Assembly: GCA_030533445.1 (NCBI GenBank)
Contig: CM060064.1
Span: 47,683,287 to 47,747,286 of the forward strand
Origin: Cyprinodon diabolis
Lineage: Eukaryota; Chordata; Actinopteri; Cyprinodontiformes; Cyprinodontidae
Length of the DNA: 64,000 nt
Reading direction: 5' to 3'
Shown piece by piece: positions 47,201 to 59,279 of this stretch. The notes below the pieces were generated by a model that worked only from the letters and a program-made list of their open reading frames with translations, ran no database searches and was not told the DNA's origin. A program made the position numbers and the translations under genes. How positions within the stretch are numbered: position 1 is the first letter of the stretch; the number at the start of each line of letters is the position of its first letter.

Positions 47201-50200
47201 AGGGTGTTGATGTCATTAGGCCACGCCCCTTCTCATTACAGAGATGCTCACCACCTGATTTACTTAATTAGTAGTTGGTTTTCAAGCCTTTACAGCTTGG
47301 AGACAACATGTATGAAAAGGATGATGTGGTGGAAACACTCATTGCCTAATAATTCTGCACACAGTTTATAAGATGATGATGGATTTGCTCTGGCCACCAT
47401 ATGTCAGCATAGGAATGTCCATCTTGGCTGATCCACATAGAAGAGTGAGCAGATACAGAAATGAACCGATGTAACAGTTATTTAAAACAGAAAATAAAGT
47501 AAAAAGAAATTTTCTTCAACAGCGGCTTTGCTGTATTAGCTGTGATCAGCGGGTAAAATACCGGCGCTGCGCTGTCACTGGGAATCCCCAGCAGCAGCTG
47601 CCTCAGGCCCGCTCGCCTCTTGGGGGTTTTCCCCTCCTGTTGGTGGCGGCTGGAAGTAGATGTTAGCGTTTTTCAGGTCTGTGCTACAAACTGCAGGCAG
47701 CAGGATAATAAAAGCCAACATATTCTGCCGGCAGGTTTCTACATTAGAAGTTAATTTAGGCGTTAATAAACTGTTTGAGAGGAGTGATCATAGCGCTCTG
47801 CATCAGCAGTGCTGTGTCTGACTCCCTGCCAGCTCCCAGATCAGCTTCTCTCATTGGTTGATGAGGCGCGTCCAGCAGCTAAAGGTCAATGTTTCCACCT
47901 CCAGCAGCTGCTGCTCCTGAAGCGCGTCATGCACCTCAGATAATCAGAAGCTCCTGAGGCGCCGCTGCTCCTGCCGCTCTGATGCTGCAGGGCCTTTAGA
48001 TGTGAATTGATGCGCGTCAACCATTGACTTTGCATGGAAACGTGTTGCCTCTGCTGCTCGAAGCCTGTTAGGTGTGAACATAGCATAAGTCTGAAGACTC
48101 ACTTAACAGCACTAAATCATGCATTTACATATCCTGACTTGCAGAAATTGTGATTCAGATGTATTTGATCACTTTAGGGATTAAATATAAAGGTAGTTGG
48201 ACATTTGATGCAATTTGCCGCTTTGACGTTTATGTGCCATTGGTAAAGAAAATAAGGAAAGAGAGATTGTATGAGAAACAGACAAACAGGTCCACCCTTT
48301 GGAATGGAAGAATGCATTTCAGGCTAACAAACAAGCCAAACGACCCCCATTCCAAAGGGGGGACCCGTTCATCCGTTTCTATTTGCATGTTTTCTAAACT
48401 AAAACCAGGCTTTGTTGGGCTGCTGGATAAAACCTGGAACTAAACGCTATTTCTGACATTTGGAATGAAAAATCTTCCTGGATGGAAGAGAAACGTCTTC
48501 AAACTTGGAGACAAAGTCCAGGGGATTGATTTTTACATTTTTGGAATGCTCTCTGTGTAACCAATCCAAAGCATCCAAAAGACTTCCTTCTGGTTTTCTC
48601 CTGCCTTTGCCCATCCCATCCCATCCCATCCCATCCTATCCCATCCCATCCCATCCCATCCCATCCCATCCCATCCCATCCCATCCTATCCCATCCCATC
48701 CCATCCCATCCCATCCTATCCTATCCCATCCCATCCCATCCCATCCCATCCCATCCCATCCTATCCTATCCCATCCCATCCCATCCAATCCCATCCCATC
48801 CTATCCCATCCCATCCTATCCCATCCCATCCCATCCTATCCCATCCCATCCCATCCCATCCCATCCTATCCTATCCCATCCCATCCAATCCCATCCCATC
48901 CTATCCCATCCCATCCTATCCCATCCCATCCCATCCCATCCCATCCCATCCAATCCCATCCCATCCCATCCCATCCAATCCCATCCCATCCCATCCTATC
49001 CCATCCCATCCCATCCCATCCAATCCCATCCCATCCCATCCAATCCCATCCCATCCCATCCCATCCCATCCAATCCCATCCCATCCCATCCCATCCAATC
49101 CCATCCCATCCCATCCAATCCCATCCCATCCCATCCAATCCCATCCCATCCCATCCCATCCCATCCCATCCCATCCCATCCCATCCCATCCAATCCCATC
49201 CAATCCCATCCAATCCCATCCCATCCCATCCCATCCCATCCCATCCCATCCAATCCCATCCCATCCCATCCCATCCCATCCCATCCAATCCCATCCCATC
49301 CCATCCAATCCCATCCCATCCCATCCCATCCCATCCCATCCCATCCCATCCCATCCCATCCCATCCAATCCCATCCCATCCCATCCCATCCCATCCCATC
49401 CCATCCCATCCAATCCCATCCCATCCCATCCCATCCCATCCCATCCCATCCCATCCCATCCCATCCCATCCAATCCCATCCCATCCCATCCAATCCCATC
49501 CCATCCCATCCCATCCCATCCCATCCCATCCAATCCCATCCCATCCCATCCAATCCCAACCCAACTACTCAGAAAATAAGAGATGTCCATGTATCAGTTA
49601 AAGAAATGCAAAATACAGAGCAGTTCCATAGCCTCTCAGAAAAAGAGGAGCTGTTGCATCTGTTTCGTGCAACTTCCAGCTTTGGCCAGCAGGTGTCACT
49701 ATTGACCATTTTAGCTTTATTTATTGTCATTTATGGTCATGGCTATAAATGTTTTATTAAACTTTGCAAGCTTTTTCTAAATAAATGCAACCATTGAACT
49801 TCTAGAGTGATATAAGATAAAATCATTAATTTTAATGCCATTAAAGACCCTGTTATTTATTTAATAATCAAACCGTTCTTAAGTTGCAAAAGTCTCTCTT
49901 TTAGTTTGACTCCCACTAAAGCCAAAGGAAAGAGGTTTCATGGTGAAAACATTATTGTGAGGTTAAAAATGACTAATCTGATAAAAGCAGAACTGTCGCT
50001 CACCTCGGTCAGGTTTTGGCTTTGGTTGAAGGTCACTATAAAGACACAGAGAGACCCAGATTGTTCTGTTAGAGCCTGAAGTTTCCCTGATACTGATGCT
50101 ACCAGCACTGATACTGGAGCTGTGATGCTACTCTGCTGTTACCGAGGTAATAATCAAAGGTGGCGTTGTAGTCGTAGTCGTATTCGGGTGTCGGAGTTAC

Positions 50201-50682
50201 ACTCGAGTCCTGGATCGTCGTTGTCTCCTCTTCCTGTTTATGAAAATCACAATTTTCCATGATTAAAATGATGATTAACACTAAACTTATCTTTCAGGGA
50301 TCTAAAAGACCAAATTTGACCTTTTGTAAAAAATGTTTAATAATATAAACGAAAATTATAGGGGAGACCGGATATGGTTGGGACACTTTTTGCTCCAGCA
50401 CCTTTAACTCACAGAATATTTGAGTTTTCAAAATTTTATACAAAATACCAACATTTGTTTGCTACAAAAGGCACCAATTCAAACCTCTGCAAGAATATCT
50501 CAGACTTCATGAGTTCATGTCAAATACATGGAGTTCCACCTGTTACAACCTGCCCCGCTACCGGGGTAACACCTGCTGGGGTAAGTTCTAACAATTAGAC
50601 AAAAGAAGCAAAAACAGAGGCCACACCGTGATTGGCTTCAAAAAGAGGTTTACTGAATTAAAAGAACAATACAAGAACAATG

Positions 50683-50719
<37 letters not shown>

Positions 50720-53700
50720 GACTGACCATAACTCTAATATACTCTGTTTGTCTGTGTGCATGTGTGTAAATTATTCTACTAGAACAAACTTCCTTAACAT
50801 GTAGAGTGTATGCTTAATGAACGCTGAACAAACATGGAGGTCTAACAAAAACCAATGTGTTGCTGCTCCAATAACCCACACTGCTCAGTGTGACATGGCA
50901 GATCCCATGCACCTTCACTGATCTGATTGACTGGCTCTTCTTTGTGACCTCATCAGATAACTTTTTTGAAACATCTGCAGGCACACCTCTATCAGTCTTT
51001 CGTATCCATTGCGTAGGCATTCTGTAAAATTATTAAAATCAAAATGGTCTTAGTTGTATGTAAGGGGATTGTTCTAACACTTTTTAAAGATGTGTTACAA
51101 CCCACCCCAACCCTGCCAGCCATGTTTAGCTAGCTGTAGTAGCATGCGGTTTAAAATTAGCACGGGCAAATGCATCACGTCTTGCCTGAGAAATGACTCT
51201 TTCATCTAATGTAAGTTATATGGTTTTATCTGCAACAGTAAAAGTACTAAACAAAATATAGTCATGGTCTAAAAATTTACTTTATCACCTCGAAATCTGT
51301 TTTTTCTCCTAAGTATCTGCATGTGCCTGTTTCCAGCCTTGACAATCACAATATGGGAAGCGGGTAGACACTGAAATGATCATGTGACTCCTATCTTATC
51401 CCTGATTAGTGGAACTAGTGGCGTTACAGCTCTCCCTATGTTACGACCATACCCCATCTCCCCTACAGAGTTTAACTGGTTTTGACAAACTGGGGTTTTT
51501 GTGGTCAGTGGATTTGTTCCAAAGCTGTAGACACAAACTATTCTGAAGGCCATGTGCAAATATTTAAAAAAGATAGAAAATTTATTTTAGAGAGGCAACC
51601 AGATCATTAATAAAAAAATCAGTATTTAACTTCTGGGGGTTCAGACCTGATCAAAGTGTTGATAATTCTATTCTATTCAGTTTATTTCTATAGCTCCAAT
51701 TCACATCATGTCATCTCAGGTCACTTTCCAGTTCACCAGATCATCCAGTCAGATTGATTCAAAGTTTTCTATCTAAGGAAAACCAGCTGATTGCATCGAC
51801 TCATTGACTCTTCAGCAATCCCTCTGGACTGGATCCAACAGGACGAGCACAGATCCAAGTCCATTATCTGAGGCCATGAGAATATCATTAGTGACTTTCA
51901 CCATAGCTGTTTCAGTGCTATGATGAGCTCTAAAGCCAGGCTAATAATAACTCTGTACTGTAACGTTAATTAGTGTCACAGTAAAAACAAGGCCATCAAA
52001 CAGCCGAGCATCCGGCTGCAGGAGGTTGTTAGAGTCAGCAGGATAACTTAACATCAACTACTAAGAGAATAAAACCTGTGAGGAATTAGTTATATAAATG
52101 CAAACTGAAAACTGGTTCCATCATCTAATATGAATAATTCCTCGTTAGCCCCGGGAAAAAAGAACTTGAGCCACGACATTCCTTTTTGTGGGTAGGTTTA
52201 AAAGTCACTTGTTCTGTTTTTTAAAACATTTTTTATTTATTTAGTTTGACTTCATTTTCAAATAAAATACAAAAACAAACAAAAAAATACCCTGACTTGC
52301 AGAAAATGTGGTTAAATTTTCTTTGATCACTTAAATATTAGAGTCGTTTGATGTAATATCCTTCTTTGGCCAATAGGTGTCACTGTGGACCTCTTTAGGC
52401 TGCTTTACCAATGAGAGCGGCTCAGCAAGAGTCTGCTGCTTACTGTTCAGGAGGAGTTCAACTTAAATTACCGTAAATCCTCTAATATAGGCCGGGGCTT
52501 TTATTTCACTCAGGTACATCTTGGTCCAGGCCATTATTGGAAGGAGGCCAGAATTAGAGGCAGGCCTCTATTTCTATTTGATCAAAACAGACGACCAGTG
52601 GAATGAATAAAAAAAAATTTTGTGTCTCTTTGAACCTATAAAATACTAGGTTCATTTATTGAAAAAGTATAGTTACCATAACCGTATACAGAACATTATT
52701 CACAGATATTCCAGCAGCTGCTATTTTTCTGAACGGCAATACAAAAAAAAAAAGACAGAGTGGAATCTTGGGCAAACTGACTTGCGAAACAAAGTTTTAA
52801 AAAAAATTAATGGAAACTGCTCTGCCATCATAGCGAAATTTTATTTGAGGCAGGCTAAGTGGAAGTTGGCTACCAGTATCATATATTTCAAGGTAAATTT
52901 AGAACAACGAAGACCAACGAAAATCTGTCATTTTAACGCTGCCTGGTTACCTCCAGACCTACCCGTAATCACATTTGTCTTTCAGATCAAAACGATTGTG
53001 AAAGGCCACTACGATCTCTGTGTAAGGATGGGACTTCCCATGCTAATGGCTTGGATTTGTTAGCAAACATTGCCCCCCTGTGGTACTTGTATGTTACTAT
53101 CACAAGTTGTTGAGGACTGCCCAGGAACATCGTTGGTTTTAATTATAGCCCCGGCCTGTATAAGAGTCCGGCCACTATTTACCTCCGCCGACAGCCAGAC
53201 AGGCCATTATTAGAGACCCGGCCGCTAATGGAATACAGGCCAATATTAGAGAATTTACGGTAATAACTTTTTCTAAATGAATGCAAACATTGAACTTCTA
53301 GAGTGATATAAAATAAAATCATTAATTTTAATGCCATTAAAGACCCTGTTATTTATTTAATAATCAAACCGTTCTTAAGTTGCAAAAGTCTCTGTTTTAG
53401 TTTGACTCCCACTAAAGCCAAAGGAAAGAGGTTTCATGGTGAAAACATTATTGTGAGGTTAAAAATGACTAATCTGATAAAAGCAGAACTGTCGCTCACC
53501 TCGGTCAGGTTTTGGCTTTGGTTGAAGGTCACTATAAAGACACAGAGAGACCCAGATTGTTCTGTTAGAGCCTGAAGTTTCACTGATACTGATGCTACCA
53601 GCACTGATACTGGAGCTGTGATGCTACTCTGCTGTTACCGAGGTAATAATCAAAGGTGGCGTTGTCGTAGTCGTAGTCGGGTGTCGGAGTTACACTCGAG

Positions 53701-53761
53701 TCTGGGAACGCCATCGACGTCGCTTCTTCTTCTTCTTGACCATCGTCACTTCTTATATTTC
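44284..53761 (-). CDS. Partial putative GPI-anchored glycoprotein (3' exons only, stalk exons duplicated)
   Basis: Minus-strand exons inferred: stalk exon copy 2 53761-53639 with mini-exon 53531-53500, stalk exon copy 1 50233-50143 with mini-exon 50035-50004, and last exon 44388-44284. Copy 1 exons plus the last exon join in phase: [53 protein letters not shown], then a hydrophobic end ([14 protein letters not shown], stop). Asn in NATF, NQSQ and NLTE are N-glycosylation sequons, and Tyr beside Asp/Glu suits sulfation. The short hydrophobic C-terminus suggests a GPI signal. The entry frame of copy 2 (123 nt) does not match copy 1 (91 nt), so one may be alternative or dead. No upstream exons were found. 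I cannot name the protein; this model is inference. Confidence 0.4.
44602..45301. mobile_element. TIR element with GTACGATTTT ends
   Basis: Left TAAGCCAGACGTACAATGTA then CGATTTTAT; right (inverted) TAAAGTCGGGCGTACCCTGTA then CGATTTTTT. 0.7 kb, non-coding, within the putative last intron of the GPI-type gene. Confidence 0.65.
45891..47368 (-). mobile_element. Tc1-like transposon with broken transposase
   Basis: Ends TTACTGTGCAGAATTATTAG and (inverted) TAAACTGTGTGCAGAATTAT are flanked by TA. Minus-strand frames: 47080-46664 carries the HTH half ([18 protein letters not shown], then [13 protein letters not shown]), and 46704-46315 carries the catalytic half ([24 protein letters not shown]). 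A frameshift near 46690 separates them and a 70-bp triplication disrupts the end, so it is inactive. Confidence 0.85.
46250..46462. repeat. 70-bp tandem triplication inside the Tc1 transposase
   Basis: GCCACGCT recurs at 46261, 46331 and 46401 with the same following sequence (GTCCTGCAGGAATATCAGG). The unit covers the FLQDDA catalytic-core codons; 70 is not a multiple of three, so each copy shifts frame. Confidence 0.9.
47515..48087. mobile_element. Truncated relative of TIR elements 1 and 2
   Basis: Shares the GCAGGCAGCAGGATAATAAAAG block and the CCATTGACTTTGCATG...GGTGTGAAC right part with 41400-41770. The left end is missing. Confidence 0.55.
48612..49560. repeat. (CCCAT)n / (GGGAT)n pentamer array
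   Basis: About 190 units of the pentamer. The left part carries CCTATCC variants (last near 48997), the right part only CCAATCC variants (first near 48785). The minus strand is a run of GGGAT with strong G-quadruplex potential. The 430-codon plus frame and the [10 protein letters not shown] minus frames are artefacts. Confidence 0.97.
49690..50285. repeat. Segmental duplication, copy 1
   Basis: Nearly identical to 53265-53750 from the TGAACTTCTAGAGTGATATA block to the stalk exon. The left edge (CTTTGGCCAGCAGGTGTCAC) matches 52363-52382 more weakly, and 48130-48185 resembles 52290-52350, so the duplicated unit was larger and was later split by insertions. Confidence 0.85.
50359..51465. mobile_element. 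TIR element with TAGGGGAGA ends
   Basis: Left TAGGGGAGACCGGATATGG, right (inverted) TAGGGGAGATGGGGTATGG. The outermost TA on each side could be a TA target duplication (Tc1/mariner-like). Contains a (TC)n tract at about 50687-50718 and no transposase. Confidence 0.65.
51660..51830 (-). repeat. Family A repeat tail copy
   Basis: Inverse of the GAAGAGTCAATGAGTCGATG to AATAAACTGAATAGAATT part. The core is missing. Confidence 0.8.
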
Positions 53762-53830
53762 CTGTCAGGAAACAGAAAGCTTTAGTCTGTATTTCTGGGT
53801 ATAAATATCCAAACATTTTAGTGTAATTTT
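52285..53830. repeat. Segmental duplication, copy 2 (split by a TIR element)
   Basis: Left piece 52285-52465 and right piece 53263-53830 correspond to copy 1, with the element at 52467-53264 in between. The right piece differs from 49790-50285 by only a few substitutions until the 5' edge of the stalk exon. Confidence 0.8.
52467..53264. mobile_element. TIR element with TTACCGTAAAT ends
   Basis: Left TTACCGTAAATCCTCTAATA, right (inverted) TTACCGTAAATTCTCTAATA, followed by GGCC-rich subterminal repeats on both sides. It holds a 134-codon open frame (52659-53063) with no recognised domain. Confidence 0.75.
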
Positions 53831-53834
53831 CCTC

Positions 53835-54500
53835 TTATGTCAGGTTTTATCTCTGTAGCTGCAACAATAAAGTCAACTAACTGTTAATTTCACAGCATCC
53901 CAGAGGAAAACCGACACCCGTGAATGTTGCAGTAAATACAGATTACTTCATGCTGATTGTGTTTGACAACTTTCAGTGATTTTATTATTATTTGCTTTAT
54001 GAATGCTTCTCATATTTCCCAGCCTGTGCAGGAATATGTGATGCTTGGTCATCAGCCAGCGCTAACAGTCGTCAATCAGAGCCGACGTCGGGTACAGAAA
54101 CAGAGATGCCATGCGTGGCGGTGAGCTGGTTGGAAGCTTCTGGTTAGGAGTCACCGTGTCGTCCGCCAACACAAAGGTTATGGTGAACTCATCTCCATTG
54201 AAAGTAGGATGAATGTTATGTTTTTACTCTAATGCAGACAGAGGCAATAATGAGACAATTAGAATCTGGTGGCAAAGGGGAACATTATGACATAAATACT
54301 TTGTTAATTAACCTTTTGACTCACCTTCAGCTTTCAGTCTTTTGGTCACAAATCTTAAAATGATTAAATTCCTCCACTAACCGGCAAACAGTCTCTCCTT
54401 TTGTCTGGAGTCTAAATCTCATTTCTTTGGTTTTGTTTTTTTTTTGGACAAAGCAAACCTTTGCTAACTTTGTTGAGTTCAGTTTTTAACTTGAACAGTA
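53835..54500. other. No gene recognised
   Basis: A minus-strand reading near 54225-54100 (FNGDEFTITFVLADDTVTPN) is open, but I cannot assign it and see no clear splice pair. Confidence 0.35.
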
Positions 54501-54504
54501 ACAG

Positions 54505-55680
54505 ACATTAATACAGGTCCTCCTTAAAATATTAGCATATTCTGATAAAGTTCATTATTTTCCATAATTTGATGATAAAACTTCAACATTCGTATATTTT
54601 AGATTCATCGCAAACTAACTGAAATATTTCAGGTCTTTTTATTGTCTTGATACGGATGATTTTGGCAAACAGCTCATGAAAACCCAATATTCCTATCTCA
54701 CAAAATTAGCATATCATGAAAAGGTCTCTAAAGGAGCTGCTATGCACCTAATCACCTGAATCAACAGATTAACTCTAAACACCTGCAAAATATTCCTGAG
54801 GCCTTTAAAACTCCCAGCCTGGTTCCTCACTAAGAACCCAATCCTGGGCCAGACTGCCGCCCTGCCTGCTGTCCAGAAGGCCATCATTGACCCCCTCAGG
54901 CAAGAGGCTCAGACACAGAAAGATGTTTCTGAACCAATAGGCTGTTCCCAGAGTGCTGCTGCATCAAGGCACCTCAGGAAAGGAAAACATGGCAGAAAAC
55001 GCTGCACAACCAGAAGAGGTGAGCCTGAGGACGATAGCGGAGAAGGTTCGAATCCAGACCCTGGGGGACCTGCGGAAGCAGTGGACTGAGTCTGGAGTAG
55101 AAACATCCAGAGCCACTGTGCACAGGTGTGTGCAGGAAATGGGCTACAGGTGCCGCATTGCCCAGGTCAGCCACTTTAGAACCAGGAACAGCAGCAGAGG
55201 CGCCTGACCTGGGCTACAGAGAAGCAGCTCTGGACTGTTGCTCAGTTTTACAAGTCATTTGGAAATCAAGGTGCCAGAGTCTGGAGGAAGACTAGGGAGA
55301 AGGAAATGCCAAAATGCCAGAAGTCCAGAGTCAGTAGCCTCAGTCAGTGATGGTCTGGGGCGCCATGTCAGCTGCTGGTGTTGGTCCACTGGGTTTTATC
55401 AAGGCCAGGATCAATGCAGCTATCAGGAGATGTTGGAGCACTTCATGCTTCCATCTGCTGAAAAGCTTTATGGAGATGAAGAGGACCTGGCAGCTGCTCA
55501 CAGAGCCAAAACCACTGGTAACTGGTTCACTGGTATCACTGGGCTCAATTGGCCTGCCAACTCTCCTGACCTGAACCCCACAGAGAATCTGTGGGATATT
55601 ATGAAGAGAAAGTAGAGAGATCTAAGACCCAACACTGTGGATGAGTACACTTTTTACGTTTAATTAAGTAAAAACGTTGC
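54505..55680 (+). mobile_element. Decayed Tc1-like transposon
   Basis: The 5' end resembles the CAGGTCCTCCTTAAAATATTAGCATATT-type terminus. The plus-strand pieces RTIAEKVRIQTLGDLRKQW, ETSRATVHRCVQEMGYR, MVWGAMSAAGVGPLGFIKAR and NWPANSPDLNPTENLWDIMK are Tc1 transposase motifs in order, separated by frameshifts and a deletion. No matching right terminus was found. Confidence 0.8.
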
Positions 55681-55734
55681 AGCTCTAGGTTACAACTCAG
55701 CATTAAAGTCTGATTTCCCATAAATGTTGCTTAA

Positions 55735-55880
55735 TTCAGTTTAAATTCAATTCAGTTTATTTCTATAGCGCAGTTCACAGCACATGTCATCTCAAGGCAA
55801 TTTAAAGTTCAACCATATCATCCAGTCAAAGTCAGATTAATCAAAACAACCTTCTAACCAGGTGATGTCAACAAGTAACC
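55735..55880 (-). repeat. Family A/L2-type tail fragment
   Basis: ATTCAATTCAGTTTATTTCT then ATAGCG and GTCATCTCAAGGCAATTTAA is the inverted tail. Confidence 0.65.
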
Positions 55881-55899
55881 CGATCCACTAAAACCCCGA

Positions 55900-58660
55900 C
55901 CAGGGAGAGTTTAATCTAGGTGATGTTTTTTCTGTCAGCTTTAAACTTTATGGCTTAATTGTAGGGCAGGTTAGTTCCAGCTGCAGGGAGTTGGAACTGG
56001 GCTGATATGGGTACCAGCATGTGTTCCCTTCAGGCGAAAGGTTGAAGCTGTCAGTTTATATCAAAACAAGCGATACTCAGATGCCACAGATTTCAACATC
56101 CCACCAAAGCAGGGAGATGATCCAAGAAATATGTCAAAGCAAACAGGTAGATGGGCTGAGATTTAAACAATGTTAGAGATACGTTTATATATTTTAAAAA
56201 GAAGAATGGTGTCGCATCCTGTGGACCGACTGTAGCGACTGTCAATCACCTTTTAATGGCTTCTGGGTGCGGGAATCCTGGTATTAACTCGCTCACAAGA
56301 TGATATCCAAACCGGGAGATGAGTTAAGGGCGTTTCCATTTATGGAGGTCAGTCTGTAGATGAACAAACTGTCAGAGTGGCGGTCTACTACAGCAAGTGA
56401 GATGGACGGGTAATAATGGAGACTATGACAGAACTAAACCTTAGGACGCAGGCGATGGTGTGACCTTTCTGCCCTCTCACCTGTCACCTTTATAGTTTCC
56501 CCCTCCCCACCCCCACCAGTGGTAGAGCAAAATAGGTCAGTGCCTCAATCTAAACAGAACACCACCCCCCAACCCAAGCAAACCAAACCTAAACCCCAAA
56601 GACTATAAATGGCTCCTACAGCGACGTCCAGACGAGGAGATGTTGGTCTGTGGTAAGGACAGAAACCTTCAGAGCCAGCGTGTGAATGTAGCCTGATAAG
56701 GAGGAACAAATGATAAAACAGAAACAACCTCCTGAAGATGATGCCTGTTTCAGGCTGGAGGGGCCCAGGGGTCGGCCACCCAAAATGTTCAGAGCCATAC
56801 TGGACCAAAAAAACACCTGAAAAGCAGTTTGAAGCCAAGGCTTATATACTATAAGCCTCCTAAGGGGGATTAGGTGTATATTAGCCCACTATCAGAATGA
56901 CTAAGTAAGCTTGAATACATGACAAACATTCATGATTAAAGGTTAATTTTCCTGCAGCACATCTTGGAGAAAATGACATCATCAGACTAATCTGCTGCAC
57001 AATAGGTGCTTTAAGTTTAACTTCCATCACAGTATTAATGTAGTATGACTTGCATTGATGGAATGCATGAGATATGATAAAAAAAAATCTATTTTGAGGA
57101 TCTGAAAAAAATGGAATAATATGCCTCCTGTAATTTCAAACCTCCACACTGAAATAAAATGCAGTCAAACCACAGTAGCAATACATTCCCCCCCCTTATC
57201 GAGGCAACAGTGCAATAAAAAACAGCCTGCAACAGCAATGGGAAACAAGGAATTTTTGTACTCCTACAGACTATATTAATAGAAAAAAACAAAAACAAAT
57301 CCTTTTTTCCGAGCTGCTAGGGGGCGCTAAAGAGCGGTTCTGGAGATGCGGGTCACTGACCCCCGATCTAAGCCTAATCACAGCATCCTGGCTTCAGCTG
57401 TTGCACAATTAGAATTCCACAAAGTGTTGAACACTTGCGCAACAAGTATGAAAAGCCATTATCAGTGGAGCCCTGGTTCAACATATCACCATGACAACAG
57501 GGTACAGGAAGTGACTATTTAACGGGAGATTTTAATGAAGACATAAAACATAACATGGAGAATGTATTTAAAAGATGAAAGAACAGCTCTACAACTGCAA
57601 GGGAGAGGAAGATGGAGAAGGAGGAGATTCCTGCTGAGTTAATAAGTTTATATGAGGCTGTTTTACATTTATTAAAGGCCCTCTCCTCTCTGTTGTTCCA
57701 TCTCTAGATCCCTAAAATAAGATTCACTCTGATCAAAATCACAATCCTAGTCAGAACTGTAATAACAGATTGCTTTTGTGAAACTGAGTTGAGGCTTAAT
57801 TAGGCCAGAATATCCAGATAATCCCAGTTTATTGCTTGGTTTGTGAAACAGGGCTCAGTTATCCAGCAATCTAAGAAGTGAAGGTAACTACGGATCGCTA
57901 GAGAGACAGAACCAAAGATAATCAGCAAACAAACCCAAAGATCGCAGCAGGTTTAACAGTAAATGTAGAGAAGTCAGAGGAGATTCTACATCAGATTGTC
58001 TATAGAAGATGATCAAGCTTGGAAAAAGAAAAAGAAAACATCCATCCTGAAAGACTTTCAGGACTCAGACTGACTGTCCAGCAGTCAGTGGATAACAGGA
58101 AGTTAAATGTTTCCTGATGCAGACATCTAAAGGAGTCAGAGGGCAAAAAACAGATGAGAGGAATTCAGCTTCTATCAGCAGAGTTTCTGCAGAGGCTGAG
58201 CAGCAGCCCAGGCAGAGGGAGGCTTTGCTGCACCGTCTGCTCCTCTTTCTGAGCAGACCTGCCTGTTCTTAGACAAGGGAGTGAACTTCCTTTGTCAGCC
58301 TCCCAGAAGCTGCTTCTGACAGTGAAACCCAGACGTGTGGAGACTCGTTAGCAGCCTGAGCCCCAGGGAGGCAAAACAGAAGGTTGCAAAAACTCAGCAG
58401 TTTATGTTTCCTAGACTAGAACTATTTGTCCGCTCATCCTGATGTTTGGACTCGCTCTGATCACTCCATGAATCACTCTGGTCAATAAACCCCAACATAC
58501 GGCAGACATTATGATAGCAGGTCAGAATGGAAGCAGAAGATTTAAGGTAAACTCCAACTCTCCATCTTCCTGAACTCATCCAGTCTCCATCAGATTTAAT
58601 CAGCAAATAGTTTGAATAGTTTCTGAGAAAAACATGGATCTGTAGCTTTAGATACACAGC
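55900..58660. other. No gene recognised
   Basis: Contains short unassigned open frames (minus 56545-56838 and 57089-57298). No supported exon. Confidence 0.4.
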
Positions 58661-58676
58661 AGGGGGCCCAGACAGA

Positions 58677-59264
58677 TGTTCCCGTCTGATCTGTTTAACT
58701 GACCCGTCTTCTGACTCCTGCCTGATCTCTGCCTGTTTGTGTACCGACCAGAACCGTCCCCCAACTACTGAGCCTGCCTGCCCTCATCCAGCCTGCCAGC
58801 ACCACTGTGAACTTTACATGGAAATGTGATCTGACTTTGTGTTGGATTCTCCTTCGGTGCTTCACTGGATCTACGTCACTGGACTACGTCACCCACATCG
58901 CCTTTGGCTTCGCCCTCTGAATCGTCTGCTCGGTTCTGACCTCCTGCCTGTCCTCCGACCAACAATAGATGAGCATCTGGGACTCCCTGTGCGGCGATCA
59001 CTGCGCCGTGTTTGCAGTTGAGCGGCTAGAACCAACTTCGCTCTCCGGATTCGGACTGAACTATAAGACCAGGTTAGTGACTCACATATTAGTGATCATT
59101 CACCTCCAGAAAGACTCGGTCACTAACCTGCTGTCTCCACCTACAGGGCTTCCCGCGTTAGATACCAACACCGCTCACTCTGATTCTGTTGTCAATAAAC
59201 GTCCTGGGAAATCGAACTGGTTATCTGCTTTCAATACTGGATTCTTTACGTCTGAGCCTGACAG
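58677..59264 (+). mobile_element. LTR-like sequence
   Basis: Pyrimidine-rich, CCTGCC-rich sequence with a late polyadenylation box (GTCAATAAACGTCC, about 59190) and end TCTGAGCCTGACA, in the style of fish gypsy LTRs. No matching target duplication, so the limits are tentative. Confidence 0.35.
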
Positions 59265-59279
59265 ATAGACTTTTATTTA

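Noticed and set aside
48499..49797. Long Pro-Ser-His plus frame and Gly-Trp-Asp minus frames
   Set aside because: Translations of the pentamer array only.
58394..58657. Minus-strand frame containing VCRMLGF, reminiscent of SRCR domains
   Set aside because: Only one short motif fits, the rest of the SRCR pattern is absent, and no good splice acceptor precedes it.
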